Assembly: GCA_910584365.1 (NCBI GenBank)
Contig: CAJUAF010000008.1
Coordinates: 81,286-145,285 of the forward strand
Origin: an uncultured Muribaculaceae bacterium
GTDB taxonomy: Bacteria; Bacteroidota; Bacteroidia; Bacteroidales; Muribaculaceae
Direction: 5' to 3'
DNA: 64,000 bases
The notes below the pieces were generated by a model. That model saw nothing but the letters and a program-made list of their open reading frames with translations. It did no database searches and had not been told where the DNA came from. The position numbers were made by a program, and so were the translations under genes. Shown here in pieces: positions 35,145-42,870 of the stretch (positions within the stretch are counted from its first letter, which is position 1; each line of letters starts with the position of its first letter).

Positions 35145-35477
35145 ATGCTTGAATTTCTTGCCGAACATAACCTGACGGGGCTTGTACTGGGCCTGTGTAG
35201 TTTCCTAATCATCGGATTATTTCATCCCCTGGTGATAAAAGGGGAATATTATATGGGAGTGAAATGCTGGTGGGGATTCCTTGCAGGCGGTCTGATTTCC
35301 GGAGCGGCTTCCCTGATGGTGTCCGCTTTCTTCTGGCAGACCCTCCTTGCGGTCCTCGCTTTCTCCTGCTTCTGGAGCATCCTGGAAGTGTTCGAGCAGC
35401 GGAAACGAGTCCGCAAAGGATGGTTCCCGGCCAATCCGCGCCGTAAGACCCCTCGACCCGATGATTCCCGCAAATGA
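35145..35477 (+). CDS. DUF4491-family membrane protein
   Basis: 110 residues with three hydrophobic segments (about 10-32, 42-62, 65-82) and the family marks GLFHPLVIKGEYYMG, CWW, SILEVFEQRKRV and KGWFPANPRR. The function is unknown; the family is common in gut Bacteroidales and Firmicutes. It is the last core gene before tRNA-Lys and the integrated element. Confidence 0.85.
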   Translation: MLEFLAEHNLTGLVLGLCSFLIIGLFHPLVIKGEYYMGVKCWWGFLAGGLISGAASLMVSAFFWQTLLAVLAFSCFWSILEVFEQRKRVRKGWFPANPRRKTPRPDDSRK

Positions 35478-35692
35478 CCCCTGCATCTATTCCGATACAT
35501 CGTTCCTGCTCATGATACCCCAGCGTATGCTTTTGGCGTATAGCTCCTGCGTATAGTTGTATGGCCCTCCATACGCAGAATTTTTGGGAAATAGGTTTTG
35601 GAAAATAATGGTCATTCTTGGACGGTCCCTGAAAAATAATGACCATCTTTTGACCATCTTTCGGTTTTATTTATAAAAACCTGCGAAAAAAT
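35478..35692. other. Intergenic region before tRNA-Lys
   Basis: No gene seen. It contains short direct repeats: GACCATCTTT occurs twice in tandem near 35641-35661, and an AAAATAATG motif occurs twice near 35601-35641. Confidence 0.4.
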
Positions 35693-35723
35693 TTTGTCAT
35701 GTCAAAAAAAAAACCTACCTTTG
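35693..35723 (+). promoter_or_regulatory. Promoter of tRNA-Lys
   Basis: TTTG at 35693-35696, a 19-base spacer and TACCTTTG at 35716-35723 make a near-ideal Bacteroidetes promoter, about 60 bases upstream of the tRNA. Confidence 0.6.
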
Positions 35724-35781
35724 CATCGCAATTGAGAAAGACACCAATTGCAATGTCCAGCGGGGCATTCCCAACCACCAT

Positions 35782-35854
35782 GACTCCGTAGCTCAGTTGG
35801 TAGAGCAACTGACTCTTAATCAGTGGGTCGAGAGTTCGAGCCTCTCCGGGGTCA
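35782..35854 (+). tRNA. tRNA-Lys (anticodon CTT)
   Basis: A 73-base cloverleaf. The acceptor arm GACTCCG pairs with CGGGGTC (one G-T pair), the D arm is GCTC..GAGC, the anticodon stem ACTGA/TCAGT encloses CTCTTAA with anticodon CTT, and the T arm is GAGAG TTCGAGC CTCTC. Discriminator base A. CCA is not encoded. Integrated DNA starts downstream, so the tRNA 3' end is the probable attachment site. Confidence 0.95.
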
Positions 35855-35879
35855 CAAGACAAAATGGCAAATCGCCGCA

Positions 35880-35914
35880 AAGCACTGAAATCACCTGATT
35901 TTCAGTGCTTTTTT
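35880..35914 (+). terminator. Rho-independent terminator of tRNA-Lys
   Basis: An 11-bp perfect stem (35880-35890 with 35900-35910), a 9-base loop and a run of six T (35909-35914), 26 bases after the tRNA. Confidence 0.75.
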
Positions 35915-35949
35915 AATTTGCTAAAATTTCAGTTCTACGCAGAATGCAG

Positions 35950-36270
35950 AGGTTGTGAGTGAGTCATTAGTGAGTACTCACGTTTGTGAGTAATTCGACT
36001 CACGGTTAGGAGAAATCATCAGTGAGTCGGCTGAGTTATCGGCTGTTAGCCCTTTATCAAGCCTCTCAAAGTGGGGTTTTGAGCGCAGGATGGAACCTTT
36101 GACCCGGTTGAGGTCGCAATTTTCAGAGTTTATAAACACTCTTTAACTCTTGAAATATTCTTTAACTATAAATCCTGCCTAAAACAACTTCATGACGCTG
36201 ATTGCCGCACTTTGCGCTATTTTAATCAGTGAGCCCGGCTCACGGTTTGCACACATATAGAGCGTGAGTA
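35950..36270. repeat. GTGAGT/ACTCAC repeat field, probable element attachment and arm sites
   Basis: Between tRNA-Lys and the integrase gene, GTGAGT occurs at 35955, 35970, 35986, 36022 and 36264, and ACTCAC at 35976 and 35998; variants GTGAGC and GCTCAC lie at 36229 and 36238. One pair makes a 12-base palindrome (35970-35981) and another a 6-6-6 inverted repeat (35986-36003). Such clusters beside a tyrosine recombinase are expected of integrase arm-type or excisionase sites. No coding frame is seen between 35915 and 36367. Confidence 0.5.
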
Positions 36271-36367
36271 TCCTGAATGACTTGTATTGCTATGTCAGAT
36301 GATTTTCTCAGTTTTGATATGTCGGTAAAAATGATTATATTTATATAACCATTAAACCCACAGAGAA

Positions 36368-37600
36368 ATGACATCCGATTCTTATTTCACCCTGACTTTC
36401 TACGCCAGAAAGCCAAAGACCGACAAGAGCGAATATCCGCTCTACGCCCGCATCTCGGTCGGCGGGCAGATGACCGAGTTTACTATCGGCCGTTCCGTGA
36501 ATCCAAAGCACTGGAACCAGAAACGCAACGTGAGCGACGGCACATCGCGCCGCGACAAGGAACTTAACAAATTCCTCGAAATGGTGCGTGCCCGTTTCTG
36601 TGAAATCCACAATATGCTGATCCGCGAGAACAAACTGGTTAATCCCGCAATCCTTAAAGCCCATTATCTCGGCACTATGGAAAAGCCGAAGATGATGTGT
36701 GAGGTATTCCGCGAAGCTAACGAAAAACGCAAGGAGGAACTCGACCGTGGCGACATAGTTAAGCCTACCTATCAGCGCTGGACTCGCTGCGCCGACTATC
36801 TGGAGGATTTCTTTCAACTCCACTACAATGCGCCCGACCTTCCAATAAAGGAGGTTACATCCGGTATGCTTGATGATTTCGAGCATTTTCTCCGCATGAA
36901 GAAAGGGTGTGCCAACAATGCAGCCGTCCGTTATCTGCGCTGTGTGAAAAATGTGTTGCAGTATGCACTGGCACACAAGTGGATCACCCACGACCCGTTT
37001 ATCGGGAAAAAGTATCAGCGCACATACAGCGAGCGTCAGTTTCTGACTGAGGCCGAACTCAAGGTCATAATGGAACTTGACCTGAAAGAGTTGCCCCGTC
37101 TGGAGATAGTACGCGACACTTTCGTGTTCTGCTGCTTCACCGGACTTGCGTTCTGCGACATGAAAGCCCTTACATACGACGATATCCAAGATGACGATAA
37201 GGGCAACACATGGATACGCAAAGCCCGCGCAAAGACAGGAGAGATGTGCATCGTGCCCATGCTGGAGGTACCCCGTCAACTCATTCTCAAATATGCCGAG
37301 CAACCTGTAGTCAAGGAAAAGGGAGTGGTAATGCCCGTGATAACCAACCAGAAGATGAACGCATATCTCAAAGAGATTGCTGATCTGGCAAAAATAAAGA
37401 AACATCTCACAACTCACGTTGCCCGTCACACATTCGCCTCGATGTCGCTGTGCAACAACGTATCAATCGAGGTTATCTCCAAGATGCTCGGTCACAGCGA
37501 TATCAAGACAACGCAAATCTACGCAAAGATGCAAGACCAAGCCGTATATGACGGCATGGCTACGATGCGAAGCAAGTTCAATACACTTCATATCGTCTGA
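36368..37600 (+). CDS. int: Tyrosine-type site-specific integrase
   Basis: 410 residues. An N-terminal arm-binding domain (1-95) is followed by a SAM-like core-binding domain (about 105-205) and the catalytic domain (215-400). Seen catalytic motifs are CFTGLAFCDM, where the first Arg is replaced as in many Bacteroides element integrases, THVARHTFAS (H-x-x-R) and LGHSDIKTTQIYAKM with the nucleophile Tyr. It inserts and removes the element at tRNA-Lys. It is the first gene of the element and is followed by a hairpin. Confidence 0.93.
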   Translation: MTSDSYFTLTFYARKPKTDKSEYPLYARISVGGQMTEFTIGRSVNPKHWNQKRNVSDGTSRRDKELNKFLEMVRARFCEIHNMLIRENKLVNPAILKAHYLGTMEKPKMMCEVFREANEKRKEELDRGDIVKPTYQRWTRCADYLEDFFQLHYNAPDLPIKEVTSGMLDDFEHFLRMKKGCANNAAVRYLRCVKNVLQYALAHKWITHDPFIGKKYQRTYSERQFLTEAELKVIMELDLKELPRLEIVRDTFVFCCFTGLAFCDMKALTYDDIQDDDKGNTWIRKARAKTGEMCIVPMLEVPRQLILKYAEQPVVKEKGVVMPVITNQKMNAYLKEIADLAKIKKHLTTHVARHTFASMSLCNNVSIEVISKMLGHSDIKTTQIYAKMQDQAVYDGMATMRSKFNTLHIV

Positions 37601-37621
37601 CAACAACCATCCGAAGCAGAA

Positions 37622-37652
37622 ACGCGGTCATCGGAAAATCCGGTGGCCGCGT
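37622..37652. terminator. Hairpin between integrase and HTH genes
   Basis: 14-base arms (37622-37635, 37639-37652) with two G-T type mismatches, between the convergent int and HTH genes. Confidence 0.5.
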
Positions 37653-37659
37653 CTCGTGT

Positions 37660-37944
37660 TCAGTATCTGGGTCTATAGGTGGATTTCAAAAATATTTCCA
37701 CATCGTCATCAGCATATAGTATCTTGCCGTCAAGCCGATAATAGGCTATCAGTCCACTATCACGATATTCCTGCAAGGTACGTCTTGAAATATTGAGTTT
37801 ATCAGCGAGTTGGGCATCAGTATAGAATCTTTTGCCCAGAAATAATGGCTGGATTTCTTCGCTCAGTCTTTCTACAAGTTCAAGTATCGCCAGACTGTCG
37901 GCATAGAAATTCTCAATATCGCATTTACGAATGGTGTCCTTCAT
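37660..37944 (-). CDS. Small HTH (MerR/excisionase-like) protein
   Basis: 94 residues. The C-terminal half is an excisionase-type winged helix: RFYTDAQLADKLNISRRTLQEYRD, then GLIAYYRLDGKILYADDDVEIFL. Such proteins bend DNA for excision or regulate element genes. Its start overlaps the end of the upstream HTH gene by 20 bases, so the pair is coupled. The N-terminal 35 residues form a helix of unknown role. Confidence 0.8.
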   Translation of the reverse strand: MKDTIRKCDIENFYADSLAILELVERLSEEIQPLFLGKRFYTDAQLADKLNISRRTLQEYRDSGLIAYYRLDGKILYADDDVEIFLKSTYRPRY

Positions 37945-38227
37945 CGGAAATAGCTTTTACTCGTTCAAGAAGGCGAAAAGCATCATCGGCGAGATACAGA
38001 TAACTTTTGCCGCTTTTTACAAATCCTATACGTCCGCTTTTCTTAAGAGAACGTGCTTTTGAAGGAGAGATGTTGAGAAACTCGCAAAGCTGTTCCAGCG
38101 TAAGCAAATCGGCAGGCTCTTTGTTGCGCACTCGCTCGTAAAGACCCGTTATTACCTTGCGCAGATAGGCAGTCCGATCGAGAATCTCCTCCAATACAGA
38201 CCTTTCAATCTGGATAAATTCTGACAT
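37925..38227 (-). CDS. Small HTH (excisionase-like) protein
   Basis: 100 residues. An N-terminal helix is followed by the excisionase-type HTH LLTLEQLCEFLNISPSKARSLKKSGRIGFVKSGKSYLYLADDAF. It is paired with the HTH gene just downstream. It is probably a regulator or directionality factor of the adjacent integrase (inference). Confidence 0.8.
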   Translation of the reverse strand: MSEFIQIERSVLEEILDRTAYLRKVITGLYERVRNKEPADLLTLEQLCEFLNISPSKARSLKKSGRIGFVKSGKSYLYLADDAFRLLERVKAISDEGHHS

Positions 38228-38235
38228 AAATTTCA

Positions 38236-38313
38236 GTGGATTTAGTGGTGGTGTGGATAAGAGCTGTAAAAAGGCAGCGGGTATCCCTCCCGCTGCCTCA
38301 CCACTAAATCCAC
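38236..38313. repeat. Nested inverted repeats: GTGGATTTAGTGGTG arms around a terminator-like hairpin
   Basis: Outer arms of 15 perfect bp (38236-38250, 38299-38313) enclose a second perfect hairpin. Related copies of the outer arm occur at about 41730 and 51143 in the same element, so the arm is a repeated motif. Confidence 0.55.
38272..38298 (-). terminator. Terminator downstream of the topoisomerase-like gene
   Basis: Perfect 10-bp stem (38272-38281 with 38289-38298) and 7-base loop. On the minus strand it is followed by TTTTT, so it ends the run that enters from 42.4 kb. Confidence 0.7.
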
Positions 38314-38434
38314 AATCAAAAATAAAATTTATGACTGCGATTCAGTGGCAAAGTTAGCGATTTCTATCCGATTTTCGGCTATGTTGGGCCGGTTATTTTT
38401 GATAGAAATGCGATTTACAGCGGATTGCAGCGTT

Positions 38435-40054
38435 TTACTCTCCGGCTTCGGGGTCGATTGTCTCTATCATGCACAGCAAGGAGCCGGAAAAGTCCTCGAT
38501 TACCGAGCGTCCGGACTGGTCGCCTTGGTAGAGGTCGTTGGCCTCGAACTGCCATGTGAGCAGCATCTCGGCGAACTCGCGGCCGGCAAACTCGTCATAG
38601 ACATACTGGCCTTCGGGCGAGAGATACACATCGTCACCGTCGAGTGTGACGAGTCCCTTGCGTATGAGGCTGTCCAGTGCGCTGCCGTAGTCGCCGGTTT
38701 CCAGCGTGTACGGCACGTTGGTGTGCATAATTTCATCGACATACTCCGCCTTTGAGGTCACGGCACACATCACATCGGTGAAGGCGTTGGATTCTGGTAC
38801 CGGGGCATCGCAGGGATATACCGCCGCGTCTGCGATTGTAACGCCTGTCTGGAACGTGCCCGTCTCGGTCACTTCATACGCCTCTCCGGTAAGCTCCCAC
38901 TGGCGGTAGAATACGGCTTCGCCTATCTTGAACTCGACGATGGCATACTTGCGGCTCGGCTGTTGCTCCACAACCGCCTTCATGCGGTTGAATATGAGCC
39001 AGTAGAGCTGCTTCTCCTTTTCAGGCAGTTCCCGGTCTATGGCGCGGAGGGTGATTATCGCGTGGTGGTCGATGGTCGCGTCGTTCTCGCCCCATCGGTA
39101 ACCGGGCGTGTCGGGGAATACCGTCTGGATATGGCCTCGAAGTTTTTCGGGCAGATGCGAGCAACGTGTCAGTGGCGACGAGATAAGACCCTTGTCATAG
39201 AGGCTCTGTGCCAGTCTGAGAGTCTGGGTCGGCATGAAGCCGAGATTGTTGAAGGCGTCCATCTGGAGCGTGAGGAGTGTGTGAAAACGGATATTGAAAC
39301 GGTCGGTCTCCTCAACCGTCAGCGTGGCCGATACCGTCTCACCGACATGGATTTCGTCTGCGATTGCGAGGGCGTCTTCCTCGGCCTCCCATACGGCTTC
39401 GGATTCAAATCCCTCTCCTCCGTTGACATTGACACGGATTGAATGTCCGTCAGGGATACCGTTATAGTTGTCGAAACGGCCGGTAAGATCGCCCACATAA
39501 TCGAGGGCGATTGCCTCCTGACGGGTAAGGTCGTATTCGGGCAGTCCGATGTGGAGGAATGTCTGGTTGATGTTGTATGTGAACATCAGGTCCATGCCTT
39601 TCGACACAAGGCCGGTCTGTGCGAGGCGGTGCAGGTGTCGCCCGGATTCGCGGAAGTGGAAGGCTCCGCGTATGGCACCGTAGCTGAGGCGCGTGAGCCA
39701 CATTCTGCTGCGGGGGCATCCGACGCGGAAATGGCGGCAGATGTTGAAGAAACGTGCCTGTGCGTCGGCTCCGCCGTCGGAGGCGAATACCACTTCCACG
39801 GCTTCACGGAACAGCGGTTTGAGCTGTCGCTCCAGCTCTTTCATCGTCACCGACATACGGAACTTGTCGGGCATGAAGGGATATTCTCCATCTGCCAGTT
39901 CGCACAGCGGAGTCTGGCGTATGAAACGGGGCGGTATGTTGGCGACGGTTACGGTGTCCGATGTGTAGATGCCGTTGGCGGCTTCGGTGTTCGCGCCCAG
40001 AGAAAGGGCGACGGTCTTGGTGGCGAGAATGTTCTCGCAGATAATAAGAATCAT
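38435..40054 (-). CDS. Type IA topoisomerase homologue lacking catalytic residues
   Basis: 539 residues. The overall layout follows topoisomerase III/TopB: a TOPRIM-like start (ILIICENILATKTVALSLG), the RLSYGAIRGAF region, the FNNLGFMPTQTLRLAQSLYDKGLISSP block and a DHHAI motif. Key residues are missing: the site expected as ISYPRT reads ISSPLT, so the nucleophile Tyr is Ser and the Arg is Leu, and the TOPRIM DxDxE expected near ATDPDREGE reads SDGGADAQ. It is also shorter than active relatives. It is probably a DNA-binding pseudo-enzyme. It lies downstream of DUF3945 as in Bacteroides elements. Confidence 0.8.
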   Translation of the reverse strand: MILIICENILATKTVALSLGANTEAANGIYTSDTVTVANIPPRFIRQTPLCELADGEYPFMPDKFRMSVTMKELERQLKPLFREAVEVVFASDGGADAQARFFNICRHFRVGCPRSRMWLTRLSYGAIRGAFHFRESGRHLHRLAQTGLVSKGMDLMFTYNINQTFLHIGLPEYDLTRQEAIALDYVGDLTGRFDNYNGIPDGHSIRVNVNGGEGFESEAVWEAEEDALAIADEIHVGETVSATLTVEETDRFNIRFHTLLTLQMDAFNNLGFMPTQTLRLAQSLYDKGLISSPLTRCSHLPEKLRGHIQTVFPDTPGYRWGENDATIDHHAIITLRAIDRELPEKEKQLYWLIFNRMKAVVEQQPSRKYAIVEFKIGEAVFYRQWELTGEAYEVTETGTFQTGVTIADAAVYPCDAPVPESNAFTDVMCAVTSKAEYVDEIMHTNVPYTLETGDYGSALDSLIRKGLVTLDGDDVYLSPEGQYVYDEFAGREFAEMLLTWQFEANDLYQGDQSGRSVIEDFSGSLLCMIETIDPEAGE

Positions 40055-40089
40055 AAATTTAATGTGGGTTTAGGGGTGATTTTATGAAA

Positions 40090-40119
40090 GTCACGGGGAC
40101 AGTCGCCCATCCCCGTGAC
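40090..40119 (-). promoter_or_regulatory. Hairpin in the leader of the topoisomerase-like gene
   Basis: A perfect 10-bp stem (40090-40099 with 40110-40119) with a 10-base loop lies 36 bases upstream of the ATG in the 225-base gap after the DUF3945 gene. It may slow transcription or mark an RNA end. Confidence 0.4.
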
Positions 40120-40279
40120 TTGGGGATAGTTGTGTTTGGGTTGACACGGTTGGCCGCAGGTTGGGATACTTATAGCTTTGGTGTGGACATAGTGGTTGGA
40201 ATCGCGGCTATGCGGCGGCAATCATGTCGGGTGAATCGCAGTATAAAACTGATTGTGGAATATGCGCGGTGAGTGGCGG

Positions 40280-41722
40280 TCAAGGCTTGGGGCCTCTGGG
40301 TTTACGGTGCTGCCTCTGCTGGTTTTCATCCTTCGGTGCGGTCTGCCCGCGCTGGAGTGGTTCCTGCACGTTCTTGGTCGCCTCGTTGGTCGCTCCGATA
40401 TTGTTCACAGCATACTGGGTCTTGCTTTCCTCGGCGATGCCGACGACCTTGTCGCGGTCGGGATATACCCGCGTGGTCTCTGGCTGACGCTTTTCGGGAT
40501 TGTACTGGAAATAGACGGTGCAGTCGTTGCCGAATTTGTCCTTGGTCTCGCCTACGAGGACTTTCTTTCCTGCGAGGTAATCGGCCTGCTGCTGTTCGTT
40601 CAGCGGCAGCTTGCACCAGTGTTCGAGGCGTTTGACGGAGCCGTCGGGATTATGCCATGAATCCCGGACTTGCTGTTGCTGGGAACTGTTCTGTTCCTGC
40701 TTCTGGCGGTAAACATCGGAATTGACGAACACGATGTCGCGTTTTGCGGCGTTGTATTGCAGGTCGGCGGTGAATTTGGCACCGTTGGGCAGTTCCACGT
40801 GTTGCTCGCGTATCATGCCGCCGTTTTTGAGTATGCCGATGGCCTGCATATCGAGGCTGATGTTGGCGACTTTGGGCTTGATGTAGATTTTATCCACCGG
40901 CATGGCCTCTATCTCGTTGGTGAGTCTGTCGATGCTTACGAGGCACTTCTTCATTTCCCCGGTCTTGGGGTCGGCGAGTTCAACGACTTTGCCGAGATTG
41001 CCGGTCTTGCGGAGTTCCGCCTTGTCCTCCTTTGTGAAAGTGTAGCCCTTGAATTCCTGATCGAGCTGCGGCTCATTGCGGATGAAGTGAGGCACGAGTG
41101 AATATGAGCCGTCGGGGTTGCTGCGGAACGAGAGCTTCGCCTGAAGCGAGAATGTCTCGTCGCCGAAACGGGGCGTTACAGTGAATAGCTGCGGCGACTT
41201 GTGGTTATATACCATCTGGTCGAGTGCCCCTGATTTTTCAAGGTCGTCGCGCTTTATGCCCCACTGCTGTTCTATTTTGACCCAGTCGATGCTGTCGCGG
41301 TCAATGGGCGGCTGCTTGATGCCGACCGTTTCCGGCTGCTGCGTCTGAGCCGGGGACTGTTCCTGCTTTTCTGCCTGTGCGGGTGCTTTCAGTTCCACCT
41401 CGTAAGGCTTGAGCATTTCGGCATTGTCGCCGGGATTCTTGATTATGTCTGCCATTGCGGGGCCTACGAGGTCATATTTGTCTTCCTGCAATCTGAAGAA
41501 GCTGAACAGCGTGGGGTTCCTGGCCTGCCGCATGAAATTCGACATGAACGCTTCGAGGAGGTTCTGCCCTTTGTTGAACTTTATCAGTTCGCTTAATGGC
41601 GTCGATTTGACATCGGCCATCTTGGGAGTGCCGTCGGGATTCTGCCCTACGACTGCTCCCACCTGCCCGCTTGTGTTGTCGCGGGCGATCAGCACTTCCT
41701 GCTGGTCGGGAGTTTGGTCCAT
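40280..41722 (-). CDS. DUF4099/DUF3945-domain protein
   Basis: 480 residues. The N-terminal DUF4099-like region (ELIKFNKGQNLLEAFMSNFM) is followed by Pro/Gln-rich linker and two or three DUF3945-type modules marked by FTKEDKAELRKTGNLGKV, PVDKIYIKPKVANI and LNEQQQADYLAGKKVLV. This family sits next to the topoisomerase gene in Bacteroides conjugative elements and is of unknown function. It starts 6 bases after the HTH gene stop and is probably cotranscribed with it. Confidence 0.85.
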   Translation of the reverse strand: MDQTPDQQEVLIARDNTSGQVGAVVGQNPDGTPKMADVKSTPLSELIKFNKGQNLLEAFMSNFMRQARNPTLFSFFRLQEDKYDLVGPAMADIIKNPGDNAEMLKPYEVELKAPAQAEKQEQSPAQTQQPETVGIKQPPIDRDSIDWVKIEQQWGIKRDDLEKSGALDQMVYNHKSPQLFTVTPRFGDETFSLQAKLSFRSNPDGSYSLVPHFIRNEPQLDQEFKGYTFTKEDKAELRKTGNLGKVVELADPKTGEMKKCLVSIDRLTNEIEAMPVDKIYIKPKVANISLDMQAIGILKNGGMIREQHVELPNGAKFTADLQYNAAKRDIVFVNSDVYRQKQEQNSSQQQQVRDSWHNPDGSVKRLEHWCKLPLNEQQQADYLAGKKVLVGETKDKFGNDCTVYFQYNPEKRQPETTRVYPDRDKVVGIAEESKTQYAVNNIGATNEATKNVQEPLQRGQTAPKDENQQRQHRKPRGPKP

Positions 41723-41728
41723 AAAGAA

Positions 41729-42112
41729 TTATGATTTAGTGGTGGTGTGGTTGGCGTTTCCGCCGTTGGTTGATTTCTTCTTCACAGTCTTATAGTCTGG
41801 ATGGGACGAACTGATGAAGGAGTTTTCGAGAAACCTGTCGAGGTCGCATTGAAGCACAAACTTAATATTGCCCTCTATACTCTCGTAAACCTTGATTTTT
41901 CCTGCGTCGCGGTAGCGTCTTATTGTTTTCTCGCTGACATCAAGCCCGGTTACGATGTCTTCGAGAAGAATAATCGGCTCTCCGCGAAAGTATAATCTAG
42001 GTCGGTTTCCCGTAGGGTACTGGCCGGGACTTCTGGCTCGCTGCTCTATGAGTGAGACGTAGGCGTTTGCCGCTGTCTGGAAATCCGCTTTTTTATCGTA
42101 AGACTGCTCCAT
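41729..42112 (-). CDS. HTH-domain protein of mobile element
   Basis: 127 residues. An N-terminal helical region precedes an excisionase-type winged helix: PIILLEDIVTGLDVSEKTIRRYRDAGKIKVYESIEGNIKFVLQCDLDRFL. The C-terminus is basic. It is probably an element regulator or excision factor. The tail overlaps one copy of the GATTTAGTGGTGG repeat. Its ATG is four bases after the stop of the small broken gene upstream. Confidence 0.78.
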   Translation of the reverse strand: MEQSYDKKADFQTAANAYVSLIEQRARSPGQYPTGNRPRLYFRGEPIILLEDIVTGLDVSEKTIRRYRDAGKIKVYESIEGNIKFVLQCDLDRFLENSFISSSHPDYKTVKKKSTNGGNANHTTTKS

Positions 42113-42115
42113 CTC

Positions 42116-42384
42116 TTATACGGCTGTTTGTTCGTCTGTGGTTTGTCCGTCAGTGTTGAAATAGCTTCGGAGAGAGTCTGCCATCATTATGATGGATATG
42201 CAGCCGAGAAACCAATCGGCATTTTTGCCACCGAAATGGTTGCAAAGGAAACGGAACATCTTCAGCTCCATAGTCAGGACTTTATTTTCCAGCGTGGAGT
42301 TCTTGGACTTGCGGCTGCGTGAGCGCTTTCTGGTTTTGGGCTTCCTGTCGAAGCCGGAGGTGTTTGGGGGAGTTGGTTTTCCAT
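42116..42384 (-). pseudogene. Small gene interrupted by a one-base shift in a C run
   Basis: From the ATG at 42384 the frame reads MENQLP and runs to a stop after about 36 residues. The next frame, entered by adding one base in the run of five C, continues without a stop for about 85 residues: basic RKPKTRKRSRSRKSKN, then FRFLCNHFGGKNADWFLGC, ending DEQTAV just before the HTH gene. The downstream frame has no good start codon of its own. This looks like a recent frameshift, a sequencing slip or a phase-variable tract. Family unknown. Confidence 0.45.
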
Positions 42385-42870
42385 AACGGTTATATGTGTT
42401 TTGAGTTAGACTTGTCGAGGATTGCGCCTCGTTTGCAATTATAACCGACTGGATTTCAGAAAGGGCGTTTTAAGGAGTGTTAAAGTTGTAATGCGTTGAA
42501 ATGGTGGAGATTTCAGTGTTGGAATAATTGTGATGTTAAATCTTGACTGTTGGCGAACAACCAACCGTGTTTTTCCAAAGGTAAAGGATTTTGCGTGTTT
42601 TCTGTATATTGGATATGGGCAAAAAAATAGCGTATAACCTACGCTCACAATTGAAGGCTCTGGATTGCCCATGAAGAAAGCGGAAGCCATATGCTATGCG
42701 GTAAGCATAGCATAAGCGTCTCGCTAAGCTCTTCATATTGGTGAATTTTCCAGATTCTCAATTGAACTTATGCGATAACTTATGTTATCTTATGTTTTGA
42801 AACGATTGACTCTACAATCGCTATTCTTTGCTATTTTGCGTTGCAAAGTTACGCATTTTTATCGAGGTAA
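42385..42870. promoter_or_regulatory. Regulatory region upstream of the small-HTH-DUF3945-topoisomerase run
   Basis: 486 bases with no convincing gene. A 10-bp inverted repeat with a 5-base spacer lies at 42690-42714, three CTTATG motifs at 42767, 42779 and 42789 form short direct repeats with a GATAAC..GTTATC palindrome, and a minus-strand TAACTTTG promoter box lies at 42844-42851, just beyond the end of the regulator gene. The long leader suggests a regulated or attenuated unit. Confidence 0.5.

Noticed and set aside
35671..35880. Minus-strand frame across tRNA-Lys
   Set aside because: It covers the tRNA and its terminator; frames of this kind over tRNAs are a known artefact.
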